Positions 47,458 through 55,743 of a stretch of DNA of 64,000 nt are shown here, piece by piece. The notes beneath the pieces are model-generated. The model searched no databases, was not told the DNA's origin, and was given only the letters and a program-made list of their open reading frames with translations. Source of the DNA: Streptomyces sp. SKN60. GTDB taxonomy: Bacteria; Actinomycetota; Actinomycetes; Streptomycetales; Streptomycetaceae. The stretch is taken from positions 186,001-250,000 of the forward strand of contig NZ_JAHTMW010000001.1 of assembly GCF_026236535.1 (NCBI RefSeq), written 5' to 3'. Numbering within the stretch: position 1 is the stretch's first letter; every line of letters begins with the position of its first letter. A program made the position numbers and the translations under genes.

Positions 47458-48843
47458 TCAGAGGCCGCGCCAGGGCGCCTCGTCCACTCCGCCGGGCACG
47501 GCGTCGCCCTGCTCGTAGGGCTCCCGGGTGAAGACGAAGGAGCCCAGGTCGAGATGGCTCACCGAGCCGTCGGGCCGCTTCACCACCCGCAGGGTCTCCC
47601 CCTGGTAGTAGCCGTCGAGGCCGATCCAGCCGCTGCCGTCGGGCAGCGCCCGGAAGGTCGCCCGCCGCCCGACGCCCTTGAGCGGCTCCAGGGTCACGGC
47701 GCGCCCGGCGCCGAGCTTCAGCCCGTACGCGTAGGTGCCCCAGTACCAGGGGCCGGTGAGGGCGAGCAGCTCCTCGTCGACCTCGGCCGCGGGAAGGGGG
47801 CGCCAGGGCTCCGGGAAACGGGGCTCGGCCTCCGCGACGATCCCGATGAGTTCGGCGGCCACCGTGGCCGTGAGCGGCCCGCTGGTGGCATTGGCGAGGG
47901 CCGCGGCGACCATCCCGTGCTCGACGCTCACCCACAGTCCGGCGACGAAGCCGGGCAGCGAGCCGGTGTGCCCGAACAGAGTCCCGCGCTCCGAGTACAC
48001 CAGCTGGAGCCCCAGGCCGTAGCCCATCTTCCCGTCGGCGCTGGCGGCCGGCGCCGACGGGACCCGCATCTCCGCCACGCTGGCGGCGCTCAGCACCCGG
48101 TCGTCCCCCTCGGCGAGGAAGACGCCGAACCGGCACAGGTCCCCGACCGTCGACCAGAGCTGCCCCGCCGGAGCCATCACCCCCAGATCCTGGGCGGGTT
48201 CGGCCATCATCACGTCCGCCCACGGATGCACCGCGAAGCCACCGGCGTGCGGCGCGACCGGCTGCGCGGTCGTCCGGTCAAGGCCCAGCGGCTCCAGGAT
48301 CTCGGTGCGCAGCGCCTCCTCCCAGGACACTCCGCGCACCGCCTCCACCAGCGAACCGAGCAGCGTGTAACCGGGGTTGGAGTAGTGGTGGAGCCGGCCC
48401 ACCGGATGCAGCATCGGCCGCTCCCCCAGCACGTCGGAGAGCTCCGGCCGAAGAGCCCCCGGGGTCCGCTCCCACCACGGCGACGGAGTCTCGGCGGCCA
48501 GTCCCGAGGTGTGGCCCAGGAGTTGGGCGATCGTCACCTCGCCGACGCCCGTGCCCGGCAGATGCTTCTCCAGCGGATCCTCAAGGCTCAGCAGCCCCTC
48601 GTCCCGCAGCCGCATCACCAGCACCGCGGTGAACACCTTGGTGATCGACCCGATCCGGTACTGGGTCTCGGCGTCCGGCGCATGCCCGTCGACACAGCTG
48701 CGCGAGCCGCTCCACACCACCGCTCCGTCCCGCGCGACGCCGGCGGCGAACGAGGGCGCGCGGCCCTCGCTCTGCGCGACGGCCACCCGGTGCAGCAGGG
48801 CGCGCTCGGTGGTGGGCAACAGGGCTTCGAAGGATGAGGTCAT
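47458..48843 (-). CDS. Serine beta-lactamase-family hydrolase (class C / esterase type)
   Basis: 461 residues. SITK near 67 is the active-site SxxK, YSNPGY near 155 is YxN, and HTGSLPGF near 305 is the third (HTG in place of KTG) motif. A further beta-rich domain fills about 350-461, seen in esterases and D-amino-acid peptidases of this family. The N-terminus MTSSFEALLPTTERALLHRV has no signal peptide, so it is probably cytoplasmic and not a penicillin resistance enzyme. Confidence 0.85.
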   Translation of the reverse strand: MTSSFEALLPTTERALLHRVAVAQSEGRAPSFAAGVARDGAVVWSGSRSCVDGHAPDAETQYRIGSITKVFTAVLVMRLRDEGLLSLEDPLEKHLPGTGVGEVTIAQLLGHTSGLAAETPSPWWERTPGALRPELSDVLGERPMLHPVGRLHHYSNPGYTLLGSLVEAVRGVSWEEALRTEILEPLGLDRTTAQPVAPHAGGFAVHPWADVMMAEPAQDLGVMAPAGQLWSTVGDLCRFGVFLAEGDDRVLSAASVAEMRVPSAPAASADGKMGYGLGLQLVYSERGTLFGHTGSLPGFVAGLWVSVEHGMVAAALANATSGPLTATVAAELIGIVAEAEPRFPEPWRPLPAAEVDEELLALTGPWYWGTYAYGLKLGAGRAVTLEPLKGVGRRATFRALPDGSGWIGLDGYYQGETLRVVKRPDGSVSHLDLGSFVFTREPYEQGDAVPGGVDEAPWRGL

Positions 48844-48873
48844 GCGGCGATCATGCCGCGCCCTCCGCCGGAT

Positions 48874-48980
48874 TGTAGGTTCTCGCTTTCGGTGTCATAT
48901 CGCGATGCTGTGACCTGCAGGTCTTGGCGGTGTCTCACGCGGGTTGGCCTGAGTTATGTCTCACGGCCATGTCATTTCCT
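48874..48980 (+). repeat. Outer left end L1 of the element
   Basis: 107 bp. Starts TGTAGGTTCTC, then GTGTCAT at offset 18, GTGACCTGC at 36, GTCTCACG at 58 and TGTCATTTCCT at 96. The blocks and all offsets are identical in L2 (49759-49865); sequence between blocks differs. A weak hairpin CCGGCT-AGCCGG at 48999-49013 lies just beyond, perhaps the terminator of the 49027 gene. Confidence 0.85.
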
Positions 48981-49026
48981 CGATGCCGTCCCGGCTCCCC
49001 GGCTGTCAGCCGGCTTCCCCTCAAGG

Positions 49027-49407
49027 TCACCCAAAGAGCAGTTCAACGTTCGAGTCGACGCAGATCCTCAACACGATCACGAGCTGTCGGGCGTCCTCGA
49101 TGTGCCGCGCGAGCGTGAGGTCACCTTCCTCGGTCTCCCACTCCGTGATGATCTCGGCCAGCCGGGGCAGGATCCTGGCGCAGTCGGCGGCGGATAGATC
49201 GCCGGCATCGTCGGGATGGTCAAGGAGGGGCTCAAGCGCCGATGAGATCTCGCTCCATTGCCGGTCCCCACCGAAGCCCCACATGTCCGGCAACGTGAAC
49301 CCCTCAGCCTGCGCCAAGCGCCGACGGAAGGCCTTGAAACCCGAGTAGGACCAGCTGACGTCCGGGCTAGTGAGGTCACCGTCCCCGGGAAACAGGCACA
49401 ATCCCAC
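49027..49407 (-). CDS. Unrecognised 126-residue protein in the accessory segment
   Basis: I do not recognise a family. A GTG at 49407 is preceded by GAGGAGG five bases upstream, so translation is likely. The protein is acidic and helical, with WSYSGFKAFRRRL at the N-terminus and WETEEGDLTLARHIEDARQL near the C-terminus; no membrane segment, no catalytic motif. It resembles small Streptomyces proteins of variable regions. A role as immunity or toxin-partner protein is only a guess. Confidence 0.6.
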   Translation of the reverse strand: MGLCLFPGDGDLTSPDVSWSYSGFKAFRRRLAQAEGFTLPDMWGFGGDRQWSEISSALEPLLDHPDDAGDLSAADCARILPRLAEIITEWETEEGDLTLARHIEDARQLVIVLRICVDSNVELLFG

Positions 49408-49758
49408 GAAGCCTCCTCGATCGAGACTTCATGATCGAGCTGCCAGGGCGGGTGCGGCAAGTGACTATCTGCCCCCAGCGAGGAATCACGACGGCCTGGC
49501 TGCGATCTGCCGCCGGGCGGAGTCCCAGACCACCGTGCCCACGAAGCTGACCGTCGCTTCCATCCCCACTCCCGAGTTGGAGTTGCCCCCGGCAGCACGA
49601 TGCTCCCGCCCAACACACCGACGGGAGCACACCAGCAACGCTTTCACTCGAATGAGGTACAGCAGCGACCTGCGAATCTCAGCTTGGTGTCGGATCCGAC
49701 TTCCATCCGACATCGACCGTGAGATTCCTACACGAAGTTTGAGACCCTACAAAGTCTC
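49408..49758. other. Intergenic sequence with a 25-codon remnant
   Basis: No full gene is seen. On the minus strand 49563-49486 reads MEATVSFVGTVVWDSARRQI and stops at a TGA after 25 codons; this looks like the start of a small conserved actinobacterial regulatory-type protein cut off early. The rest is AT-richer non-coding sequence up to L2. Confidence 0.4.
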
Positions 49759-49865
49759 TGTAGGTTCTCTAGTTCCGTGTCATGCGGCGCCGCCGTGACC
49801 TGCGGTTCTATCTGCCGTCTCACGCCGTATCATCCGTCGGCTGTATCAGGTCCGTGTCATTTCCT
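49759..49865 (+). repeat. Inner left end L2 of the element
   Basis: Same block order as L1 with identical offsets (0, 18, 36, 58, 96): TGTAGGTTCTC, GTGTCAT, GTGACCTGC, GTCTCACG, TGTCATTTCCT. It pairs with the right end 51583-51607, giving an inner element of 1849 bp, or with L1 as a duplicated left end. Its left flank AAGTCTC is not repeated at the right end. Confidence 0.85.
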
Positions 49866-49894
49866 GAGCTCTCGTGTTCGATGCAAGCCCCGGC

Positions 49895-50089
49895 TCAGTA
49901 CCAGACGGTGATCACGTCGGCCTGCCGTACCACCGAGGAACCCTGCGCGTTGAAGAACACAGTCCACGGCTTCTTGTCTGAACGGGTGGGCGAGCCCACG
50001 CCGCTCCCGACGGGCTGGCCGCCTGCGGTCGCGAAAAGCAGGTTGCACACGAACGTCCCGAGCGTCGTCGCCGACGAGCGCCTGCGGGA
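49895..50089 (-). pseudogene. C-terminal coding remnant
   Basis: A 64-codon minus-strand frame ends at TGA 49895-49897 with ADVITVWY and contains TTLGTFVCNLLFATAGG and SDKKPWTVFFNAQ. It opens after a stop at 50092-50090 and has no start codon with a ribosome-binding site. The GTFVCN sequence recalls the catalytic Cys region of pyroglutamyl peptidases, but the rest does not fit, so the family is unassigned. Confidence 0.35.
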
Positions 50090-50185
50090 CTACGGACGGG
50101 TTGATCAGCCCATAATTTGAGTCAGTGCCGAGCGACCGGCGCATCGCACCCGCCTCGGGTGCACTCACCGCGATCGGAGAGCACC

Positions 50186-51427
50186 GTGAAGAACAGGGCG
50201 TTGTGGCGTGTAGTTGACAACGAGAGTGGTAGCCAGTCCATCGTCAGCACGCCCTCCGAGGCGGTCGCGTTCGTCAATAGCCGGTTCGACACCGATGACG
50301 ACGTCGAGCCGTTCAGCATCACCGAGGTCGGTCCTCTCCTTCCGAAGCCGCTCGGGGTCATCACCGCATGGGCCGCCGAGAAGGACGGCGAGCGAACCGA
50401 CGGGCGTACTGCCCCGATCACCATCAGGCCGGTTGTGACGGACAACGCCAGCGAGTGCGATGACGTCGTGCTCTGGGGCGACGTGTACGTCTCCTGGGAC
50501 CACGACATGTACACCGTCGAGGGGCCGGACGGCTCCGAGTACAGCGAGGCTGACAGCACAGCCGAGCTGAGCGCGATCCTCGACGAGTACGCCGACGACT
50601 ACGAGTACGTGCCCGAAGGGCCCGACAGCCACAGGTGGCCGAAACCGGAAGAGTTGATCACCTACGGCGCCCAGGAGTGTGCCAAGCGGTTCGGGCACCT
50701 CGACGACGACGCCCTGCTGTGGCTCGCTGCCACCCGCATCACGCTCGCCGTGTGGCGCAACACACCCGTCGAGAACTGGCATGCCGGGAAGAGTCCGCTG
50801 CACGACGGCACCATGATGCGGATCAACACGGCAACCACCCGACTCGTGCGCTCGATGCTGTCGTTCGACCATGTCAACTGGATCGGTCTCGGTCTCGCGA
50901 TCGTCAACCCGTCCCGGGTTCTACCGACCGGGCAGTCCGTGCTCGAGCTCGGGCTGGCCTGTCACAACCCTGACGACCCGGCGCACGAGGTTGATCCGCG
51001 AGACGAACTCGCGGAGATGGCACAGGTCGCGATCTCATGGGGGCGAAGGTACTGCCTTCACGAGAAGGAGTTCGGCCTGCGAACCCTGATCGAATCCTTC
51101 TGTGCGTCCGACAACGGCTGGTTCGGATCACCGAGTTGGGGGCGCATCGTCGATCGGTTCCTTACGGCTGTCGACGACCGGGAGAATGCGCACTGGCGCA
51201 TGCGCCGGGACGATCCTTGGTTCGACGAGTGGTTCACCAACCGGCCGGCCGACATTGCGGACACCACGGAATTTCGTCGGCTGCTTCTTGCCGGGCCTGA
51301 CTTGCTTTCCGAGGAGGCCGCCGAATGGTGCGTGGATGGTGCCATCGGCTACGTCTGCCAGGACGACCACGCGAACGACTGCTGGCGGTGCGGTATCCCG
51401 CTGGCAACGGAGTCCCCAGACGAGTGA
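50186..51427 (+). CDS. Unrecognised 413-residue protein in the accessory segment
   Basis: I do not recognise a family. The GTG at 50186 has GGAGAGC upstream, and a TAATTT -10-like box at 50113-50118. The protein is cytoplasmic and acidic: about 1-65 include a TPSEAVAFVNSRF segment, then an acidic stretch WDHDMYTVEGPDG, then an all-helical half (about 190-380). The C-terminus has CQDDHANDCWRCG, a possible zinc site. Codon use is less GC-biased than in flanking core genes. It is the main cargo of the element. Confidence 0.6.
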   Translation: MKNRALWRVVDNESGSQSIVSTPSEAVAFVNSRFDTDDDVEPFSITEVGPLLPKPLGVITAWAAEKDGERTDGRTAPITIRPVVTDNASECDDVVLWGDVYVSWDHDMYTVEGPDGSEYSEADSTAELSAILDEYADDYEYVPEGPDSHRWPKPEELITYGAQECAKRFGHLDDDALLWLAATRITLAVWRNTPVENWHAGKSPLHDGTMMRINTATTRLVRSMLSFDHVNWIGLGLAIVNPSRVLPTGQSVLELGLACHNPDDPAHEVDPRDELAEMAQVAISWGRRYCLHEKEFGLRTLIESFCASDNGWFGSPSWGRIVDRFLTAVDDRENAHWRMRRDDPWFDEWFTNRPADIADTTEFRRLLLAGPDLLSEEAAEWCVDGAIGYVCQDDHANDCWRCGIPLATESPDE

Positions 51428-51582
51428 ACGTGGGCAGCCTCCTCCGCGAGCGCTACGTTCGCATCCGCGCGAGGCTCCCACGCCGGGCCTGAGGCAAGGT
51501 CAGCCGAACGAGTGAAGGCGGTGGCCAGCGATTCTCAATCCCATGTCAGGTCGGCCAATCAGATGACATTGCGACTGAGAAA

Positions 51583-51607
51583 ATGACACGGAATTTGAGA
51601 ACCTACA
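51583..51607 (-). repeat. Right end R of the element
   Basis: 25-bp inverted copy of the element tip: read on the minus strand it starts TGTAGGTTCTC and has GTGTCAT at offset 18, as in L1 and L2. A further ATGTCAT on the minus strand lies about 23 bases inward. The 10 bases between its outer edge and the dnaB stop (51618) show no repeat. Confidence 0.85.
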
Positions 51608-51617
51608 CAGATATCGA

Positions 51618-53099
51618 TCAGGTTTGTGCCATGTCCACGAAGCGCGAGTAGTGGCCCTGGAAGGCCACGGTGATCGTCGCCGTCGGACCGTTACGGTGCT
51701 TGCCGACGATGATGTCGGCCTCGCCCGCGCGCGGGGACTCCTTCTCGTAGGCGTCCTCGCGGTGCAGCAGGATGACCATGTCGGCGTCCTGCTCGATGGA
51801 GCCAGACTCTCGGAGGTCGGACACCATCGGCTTCTTGTCGGTGCGCTGCTCGGGGCCACGGTTCAGCTGGGAGAGCGCGATGACGGGGAGCTCCAGCTCC
51901 TTGGCGAGGAGCTTGAGGTTTCGCGACATCTCCGAGACCTCCTGCTGGCGGCTCTCGGCCCGCTTGGAGCCGCCGGCCTGCATCAGCTGGAGGTAGTCGA
52001 TGATGACGAGCTTGATGCCGCTGCGCTGCTTGAGGCGGCGGCACTTGGCGCGGATCTCCATCATCGACAGGTTCGGCGAGTCGTCGATGTAGAGCGGGGC
52101 CTGCGAGACGTCCGGCATCCGGCGGGCGAGCCGGGTCCAGTCCTCGTCGGTCATGGTGCCGGAGCGCATGTGGTGCAGCGCCACCCGGGCCTCGGCCGAG
52201 AGCAGACGCATCGCGATCTCGTTGCGGCCCATTTCGAGGGAGAAGATGACGCTGGGCAGGTTGTGCTTGATGGAGGCGGCCCGGGCGAAGTCGAGCGCGA
52301 GCGTGGACTTACCCATGGCGGGGCGGGCCGCGATGATGATCATCTGGCCGGGGTGCAGCCCGTTGGTGAGCGCGTCGAGGTCGGTGAAGCCGGTGGGCAC
52401 ACCGGTCATCTCGCCGCTGCGGGAGCCGATCGCCTCGATCTCGTCGAGCGCGCCCTCCATGATGTCGCCGAGCGGCAGGTAGTCCTCGGTCGTGCGCTGC
52501 TCGGTGACCTGGTAGATCTCGGACTGGGCGCGGTTGACGATGTCGTCGACGTCGCCGTCGGCCGCGTATCCCATCTGTGTGATCTTGGTGCCGGCCTCCA
52601 CGAGGCGGCGCAGCACGGCCCGCTCGTGGACGATCTCCGCGTAGTACGAGGCGTTGGCCGCGGTCGGCACCGACTGCACCAGGGTGTGCAGATACGAGGC
52701 GCCGCCGACCCGGGTGATCTCGCCGCGCTTGGTGAGCTCGGCGCCGACGGTGATGGGGTCGGCGGGCTCGCCCTTGGCGTAGAGGTCGAGGATCGCCGCG
52801 TAGACCGTCTCGTGGGCCGGCTTGTAGAAGTCGTGGCCCTTGATGATCTCAACGACGTCGGCGATCGCGTCCTTGGACAGCAGCATGCCGCCGAGGACGG
52901 ACTGCTCGGCGTCCAGGTCCTGCGGGGGGACCCGCTCGAAGGCGGAGATCCCGCTGTCCCAGCCGCCGTCCTCGCTGCCGCGCTCGTGCTGGTCCTCCCG
53001 GCCCCGTCCGCGGCCGCCGCGCTCGCGGGTACGCGTCGGGAGCCGGTCGCCGGGTCCGCTGTCGGCCCAGGGATCGTCCATGGGCTCGGGCATGCTCAC
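51618..53099 (-). CDS. dnaB: Replicative DNA helicase DnaB
   Basis: 493 residues: N-terminal tail (1-50), N-terminal domain (about 55-165, starting FERVPPQDLDAEQSVLGGML) and a RecA-like helicase domain with RPAMGKSTLALDF (Walker A near 256), DDSPNLSM, LVIIDYLQLM (Walker B) and the Arg-finger region RESGSIEQDADMVILLHR. No intein is seen. It unwinds DNA at the replication fork. The GTG at 53099 has GGAGG upstream; ATG 53093 is an alternative. Its C-terminus RFVDMAQT is complete, so the element next door did not truncate it. Confidence 0.97.
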   Translation of the reverse strand: MSMPEPMDDPWADSGPGDRLPTRTRERGGRGRGREDQHERGSEDGGWDSGISAFERVPPQDLDAEQSVLGGMLLSKDAIADVVEIIKGHDFYKPAHETVYAAILDLYAKGEPADPITVGAELTKRGEITRVGGASYLHTLVQSVPTAANASYYAEIVHERAVLRRLVEAGTKITQMGYAADGDVDDIVNRAQSEIYQVTEQRTTEDYLPLGDIMEGALDEIEAIGSRSGEMTGVPTGFTDLDALTNGLHPGQMIIIAARPAMGKSTLALDFARAASIKHNLPSVIFSLEMGRNEIAMRLLSAEARVALHHMRSGTMTDEDWTRLARRMPDVSQAPLYIDDSPNLSMMEIRAKCRRLKQRSGIKLVIIDYLQLMQAGGSKRAESRQQEVSEMSRNLKLLAKELELPVIALSQLNRGPEQRTDKKPMVSDLRESGSIEQDADMVILLHREDAYEKESPRAGEADIIVGKHRNGPTATITVAFQGHYSRFVDMAQT

Positions 53100-53247
53100 C
53101 GAGCCACCTCCTCCCGTCCGCTCCGCGGACCTCGCCGTGCCCCTCTTTCTTACGCCACGGCTCGGACAAAAAAGGGGCTTTGGCTCCGCTTCTGGCGCGT
53201 CGGGCGCCGGTCCACGGTAGGGCCGCGGGCACCGTCAGCCAATCTGG

Positions 53248-53336
53248 TTATCCACAGGCCCTGTGGGTGAAGGCCCAGATGCTGTGGAGAACTCCCCGGA
53301 ACCTGTGCACGGACCGGGGGACAGCCATGTGGACAA
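53248..53336. other. DnaA-box-like cluster D between dnaB and the MATE gene
   Basis: TTATCCACA 53248-53256 (+), TGTGGAGAA 53283-53291 (-) and TGTGGACAA 53328-53336 (-, exact), all fitting the consensus. Several one-mismatch forms follow, the last being TGTGGAAGA near 53502. The 424-bp gap 53100-53523 also holds the promoters of the divergent dnaB and MATE genes; no other gene is visible. Confidence 0.55.
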
Positions 53337-53523
53337 ACTCATAGCCCACTCACCCAAACACCTCTGACCTGCGGTTTTTCCATCCACCGGCTGTGGGGGA
53401 GAAAAACTTTGCCACCCGGAGCAAGATCAGAACAAACGGCGCACACCCGAAGGGTCACTCGCCACAAAAGTAAGGGTCACAAAGCAATTGCATCTCTTAC
53501 CTGTGGAAGATTAGATTGGGCGC

Positions 53524-54861
53524 ATGCACCCGGCTCCCGCGACCCCCAAGGCCGTTCGACGGCAACACGACCGCGAGATCGTCTCGCTCGCCGTCCCGGC
53601 CTTCGGCGCACTCGTCGCCGAGCCCCTCTTCCTCATGGCCGACAGTGCCATCGTCGGGCATCTCGGCACCCCCCAGCTCGCCGGGCTCGCCATCGCCTCG
53701 GCACTGCTCTCCACCGCCGTCAGCGTCTTCGTCTTCCTCGCCTACGCCACCACCGCGGCCGTCGCCCGCCGGGTCGGCGCCGGCGACCTCAAGGCCGCCA
53801 TCCGCCAGGGCATCGACGGCATCTGGCTCGCCCTGCTCCTCGGCGCCGCCGTGGTCGCCCTCACCCTGCCCACCGCTCCCGGGCTCGTCGACCTCTTCGG
53901 AGCCTCCGACACGGCCGCCCCCTACGCCACCACCTATCTGCGCATCTCCAGCCTGGGCATCCCCGCCATGCTGGTCGTCCTGGCCGCCACCGGCGTCCTG
54001 CGCGGCCTCCAGGACACCCGCACGCCGCTCTACGTCGCCATCGGCGGCTTCGCGGCCAACGGCGCCCTCAACCTCGGCCTGGTCTACGGCGCCGGCCTCG
54101 GCATCGCCGGCTCCGCCTGGGGCACGGTCATCGCCCAGTTCGGCATGGCCGCCGCGTACCTCTTCGTCGTCGTCCGCGGCGCCCGCCGCCACGGCGCCTC
54201 GCTGCGCCCCGACGCCGCCGGCATCCGGGCCTCCGCCCAGGCCGGTGCCCCGCTCCTGGTCCGTACGCTCTCGCTGCGCGCCGTCCTGATGATCGCCACC
54301 GCCGTCGCGGCCCGGCTCGGGGACGCCGATGTCGCGGCCCACCAGATCATCCTGTCCCTGTGGAGTCTGATGGCCTTCGCCCTGGACGCGATCGCCATCG
54401 CCGGCCAGGCCATCATCGGGCGCTACCTCGGCGCCGACGACGCGACGGGTGCCCGCCAGGTCTGCCGCCGCATGGTCCAGTGGGGCGTGGTCTCCGGGAT
54501 CGCTCTCGGCGCGTTGCTGATCCTCACCCGGCCGCTCTTCGTCCCGCTCTTCACCAGCGACCCCGCCGTCCAGGACGCGCTGTTCCCCGCCCTCCTCGTC
54601 GTGGCGCTCTCACAGCCGATCTCCGGGGTGGTCTTCGTCCTCGACGGCGTCCTCATGGGCGCGGGCGACGGCCCGTACCTCGCCTGGGCCATGCTGCTGA
54701 CCCTGGCCGTCTTCGCCCCCGTGGCCCTTCTGGTCCCCACGCTGGGCGGCGGCCTCACGGCTCTGTGGGGAGCGATGACGCTGATGATGCTCGTCCGCAT
54801 GGCCACGCTGTGGTTCCGCGAGCGCTCGGGCCGCTGGCTCGTCACGGGCGCCACGCGCTGA
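53524..54861 (+). CDS. MATE-family efflux protein (DinF type)
   Basis: 445 residues with 12 hydrophobic helices in two bundles. FGALVAEPLFLMADSAIVGH (helix 1, with the D-S-A-I-V-G-H motif) and GVLRGLQDTRTPLYV near 160 are typical of the DinF branch. It is a Na+- or H+-coupled exporter of cationic or small organic compounds in the cytoplasmic membrane. It is divergent from dnaB and terminates beside two parS sites. Confidence 0.9.
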   Translation: MHPAPATPKAVRRQHDREIVSLAVPAFGALVAEPLFLMADSAIVGHLGTPQLAGLAIASALLSTAVSVFVFLAYATTAAVARRVGAGDLKAAIRQGIDGIWLALLLGAAVVALTLPTAPGLVDLFGASDTAAPYATTYLRISSLGIPAMLVVLAATGVLRGLQDTRTPLYVAIGGFAANGALNLGLVYGAGLGIAGSAWGTVIAQFGMAAAYLFVVVRGARRHGASLRPDAAGIRASAQAGAPLLVRTLSLRAVLMIATAVAARLGDADVAAHQIILSLWSLMAFALDAIAIAGQAIIGRYLGADDATGARQVCRRMVQWGVVSGIALGALLILTRPLFVPLFTSDPAVQDALFPALLVVALSQPISGVVFVLDGVLMGAGDGPYLAWAMLLTLAVFAPVALLVPTLGGGLTALWGAMTLMMLVRMATLWFRERSGRWLVTGATR

Positions 54862-54865
54862 GCGC

Positions 54866-54881
54866 TGTTTCACGTGAAACC
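54866..54881. promoter_or_regulatory. parS site, first of a tandem pair
   Basis: TGTTTCACGTGAAACC: the 14-bp core GTTTCACGTGAAAC is at 54867-54880. It lies four bases past the MATE stop codon. Confidence 0.93.
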
Positions 54882-54884
54882 GGC

Positions 54885-54900
54885 TGTTTCACGTGAAACA
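54885..54900. promoter_or_regulatory. parS site, second of a tandem pair
   Basis: TGTTTCACGTGAAACA (perfect 16-mer), 19 bp from the first site centre to centre. No gene overlaps either site. Confidence 0.95.
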
Positions 54901-54901
54901 G

Positions 54902-54939
54902 CGGAAGGGCCCGCACCCCTCGGGGTGCGGGCCCTTCCG
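54902..54939. terminator. Bidirectional terminator between MATE and rplI
   Basis: A perfect 18-bp stem: 54902-54919 pairs with 54922-54939 over a two-base loop (CGGAAGGGCCCGCACCCC is the left arm). It separates convergent genes and probably ends both transcripts. Confidence 0.9.
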
Positions 54940-54983
54940 TACTGCTGAGCGCGTACCGCTGCGCTCACTGCCCGGGGGCAGTG

Positions 54984-55430
54984 TTACGCGGCGACGACCT
55001 CGACGCCGAGCTTCGCGACGACGTCAGCGTGCAGACGCACGGTCACCTCGTGCGAGCCCAGGGTCTTGATCGGCGAACCGAGCTCGACGCGACGCTTGTC
55101 GACGGCCGGGCCACCGGCGGTCTTGATCGCGTCGGCGACATCGGCCTGGGTCACGGAGCCGAAGAGGCGGCCGGCGTCGCCGGAGCGAACGGCCAGACGG
55201 ACCTTCGTGCCCTCGAGCTGGGCCTTGACCTCGTTGGCCTGCTCGATGGTCGCGATCTCGTGGATCTTGCGGGCGCGGCGGATCTGCGCCACGTCCTTCT
55301 CGCCACCCTTGGTCCAGCGGAGCGCGAAGCCGCGCGGGACCAGGTAGTTGCGAGCGTAGCCGTCCTTGACGTCGACGACGTCGCCGGCGGCACCGAGGCC
55401 GGACACCTCGTGGGTGAGGATGATCTTCAT
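54984..55430 (-). CDS. rplI: 50S ribosomal protein L9
   Basis: 148 residues. N-terminal [20 protein letters not shown] and [14 protein letters not shown] form the rRNA-binding domain, followed by a long helix and a C-terminal domain. L9 holds the L1 stalk base of the large subunit. It is the last gene of rpsF-ssb-rpsR-rplI, 18 bases after rpsR. Confidence 0.97.
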   Translation of the reverse strand: MKIILTHEVSGLGAAGDVVDVKDGYARNYLVPRGFALRWTKGGEKDVAQIRRARKIHEIATIEQANEVKAQLEGTKVRLAVRSGDAGRLFGSVTQADVADAIKTAGGPAVDKRRVELGSPIKTLGSHEVTVRLHADVVAKLGVEVVAA

Positions 55431-55448
55431 TTTTCGGTCACCCTTCCC

Positions 55449-55685
55449 TTAGCGCGCGGTGGACGTGTAGGGCAGCAGCGCCATCTCACGGCTGTTCTTG
55501 ACGGCCGTGGCGACGTCACGCTGGTGCTGCGTGCAGTTGCCGGTCACGCGACGGGCACGGATCTTGCCGCGGTCGGAAATGAACTTCCGCAGCATGTTCG
55601 TGTCCTTGTAGTCGACGTACGCGACCTTGTCCTTGCAGAACGCGCAGACCTTCTTCTTAGGCTTGCGCACAGGCGGCTTCGCCAT
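55449..55685 (-). CDS. rpsR: 30S ribosomal protein S18
   Basis: 78 residues. [11 protein letters not shown] and [14 protein letters not shown] keep the Cys/His ligands of the zinc-binding (C+) form, so this is the zinc-containing S18; Streptomyces often has a C- paralogue elsewhere, switched by Zur. It binds S6 on the small subunit. It lies 58 bases after ssb. Confidence 0.96.
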   Translation of the reverse strand: MAKPPVRKPKKKVCAFCKDKVAYVDYKDTNMLRKFISDRGKIRARRVTGNCTQHQRDVATAVKNSREMALLPYTSTAR

Positions 55686-55743
55686 GGTGTTTCTCCTGTG
55701 TGATCAAGAAGTGTGGGTACGAGCTGCTTCCGGGGCGCAGGCC

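Larger units (their letters stand above)
48874..51607. mobile_element. Accessory segment with terminal inverted repeats, no transposase seen
   Basis: 2.73-kb segment between the beta-lactamase-family gene and dnaB. Its outer ends are 25-bp imperfect inverted repeats (48874-48898 and 51583-51607), both ending TGTAGGTTCTC / GAGAACCTACA. A second left end lies at 49759. Inside are two unrecognised genes, two coding remnants, and noticeably less GC-rich sequence than the rest of the window. No target-site duplication and no transposase or integrase reading frame could be found. Likely a non-autonomous or decayed insertion element carrying cargo; the TG...CA tips and repeated subterminal blocks resemble IS21-type ends. 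Confidence 0.65.

Noticed and set aside
47458..48843. Antibiotic-resistance beta-lactamase
   Set aside because: The third motif is HTG and there is no signal peptide; an esterase or peptidase is likelier.
48874..51607. Transposase gene inside the element
   Set aside because: No frame shows DDE, HUH, serine or tyrosine recombinase motifs, or IstA/IstB-like ATPase motifs; none was invented.
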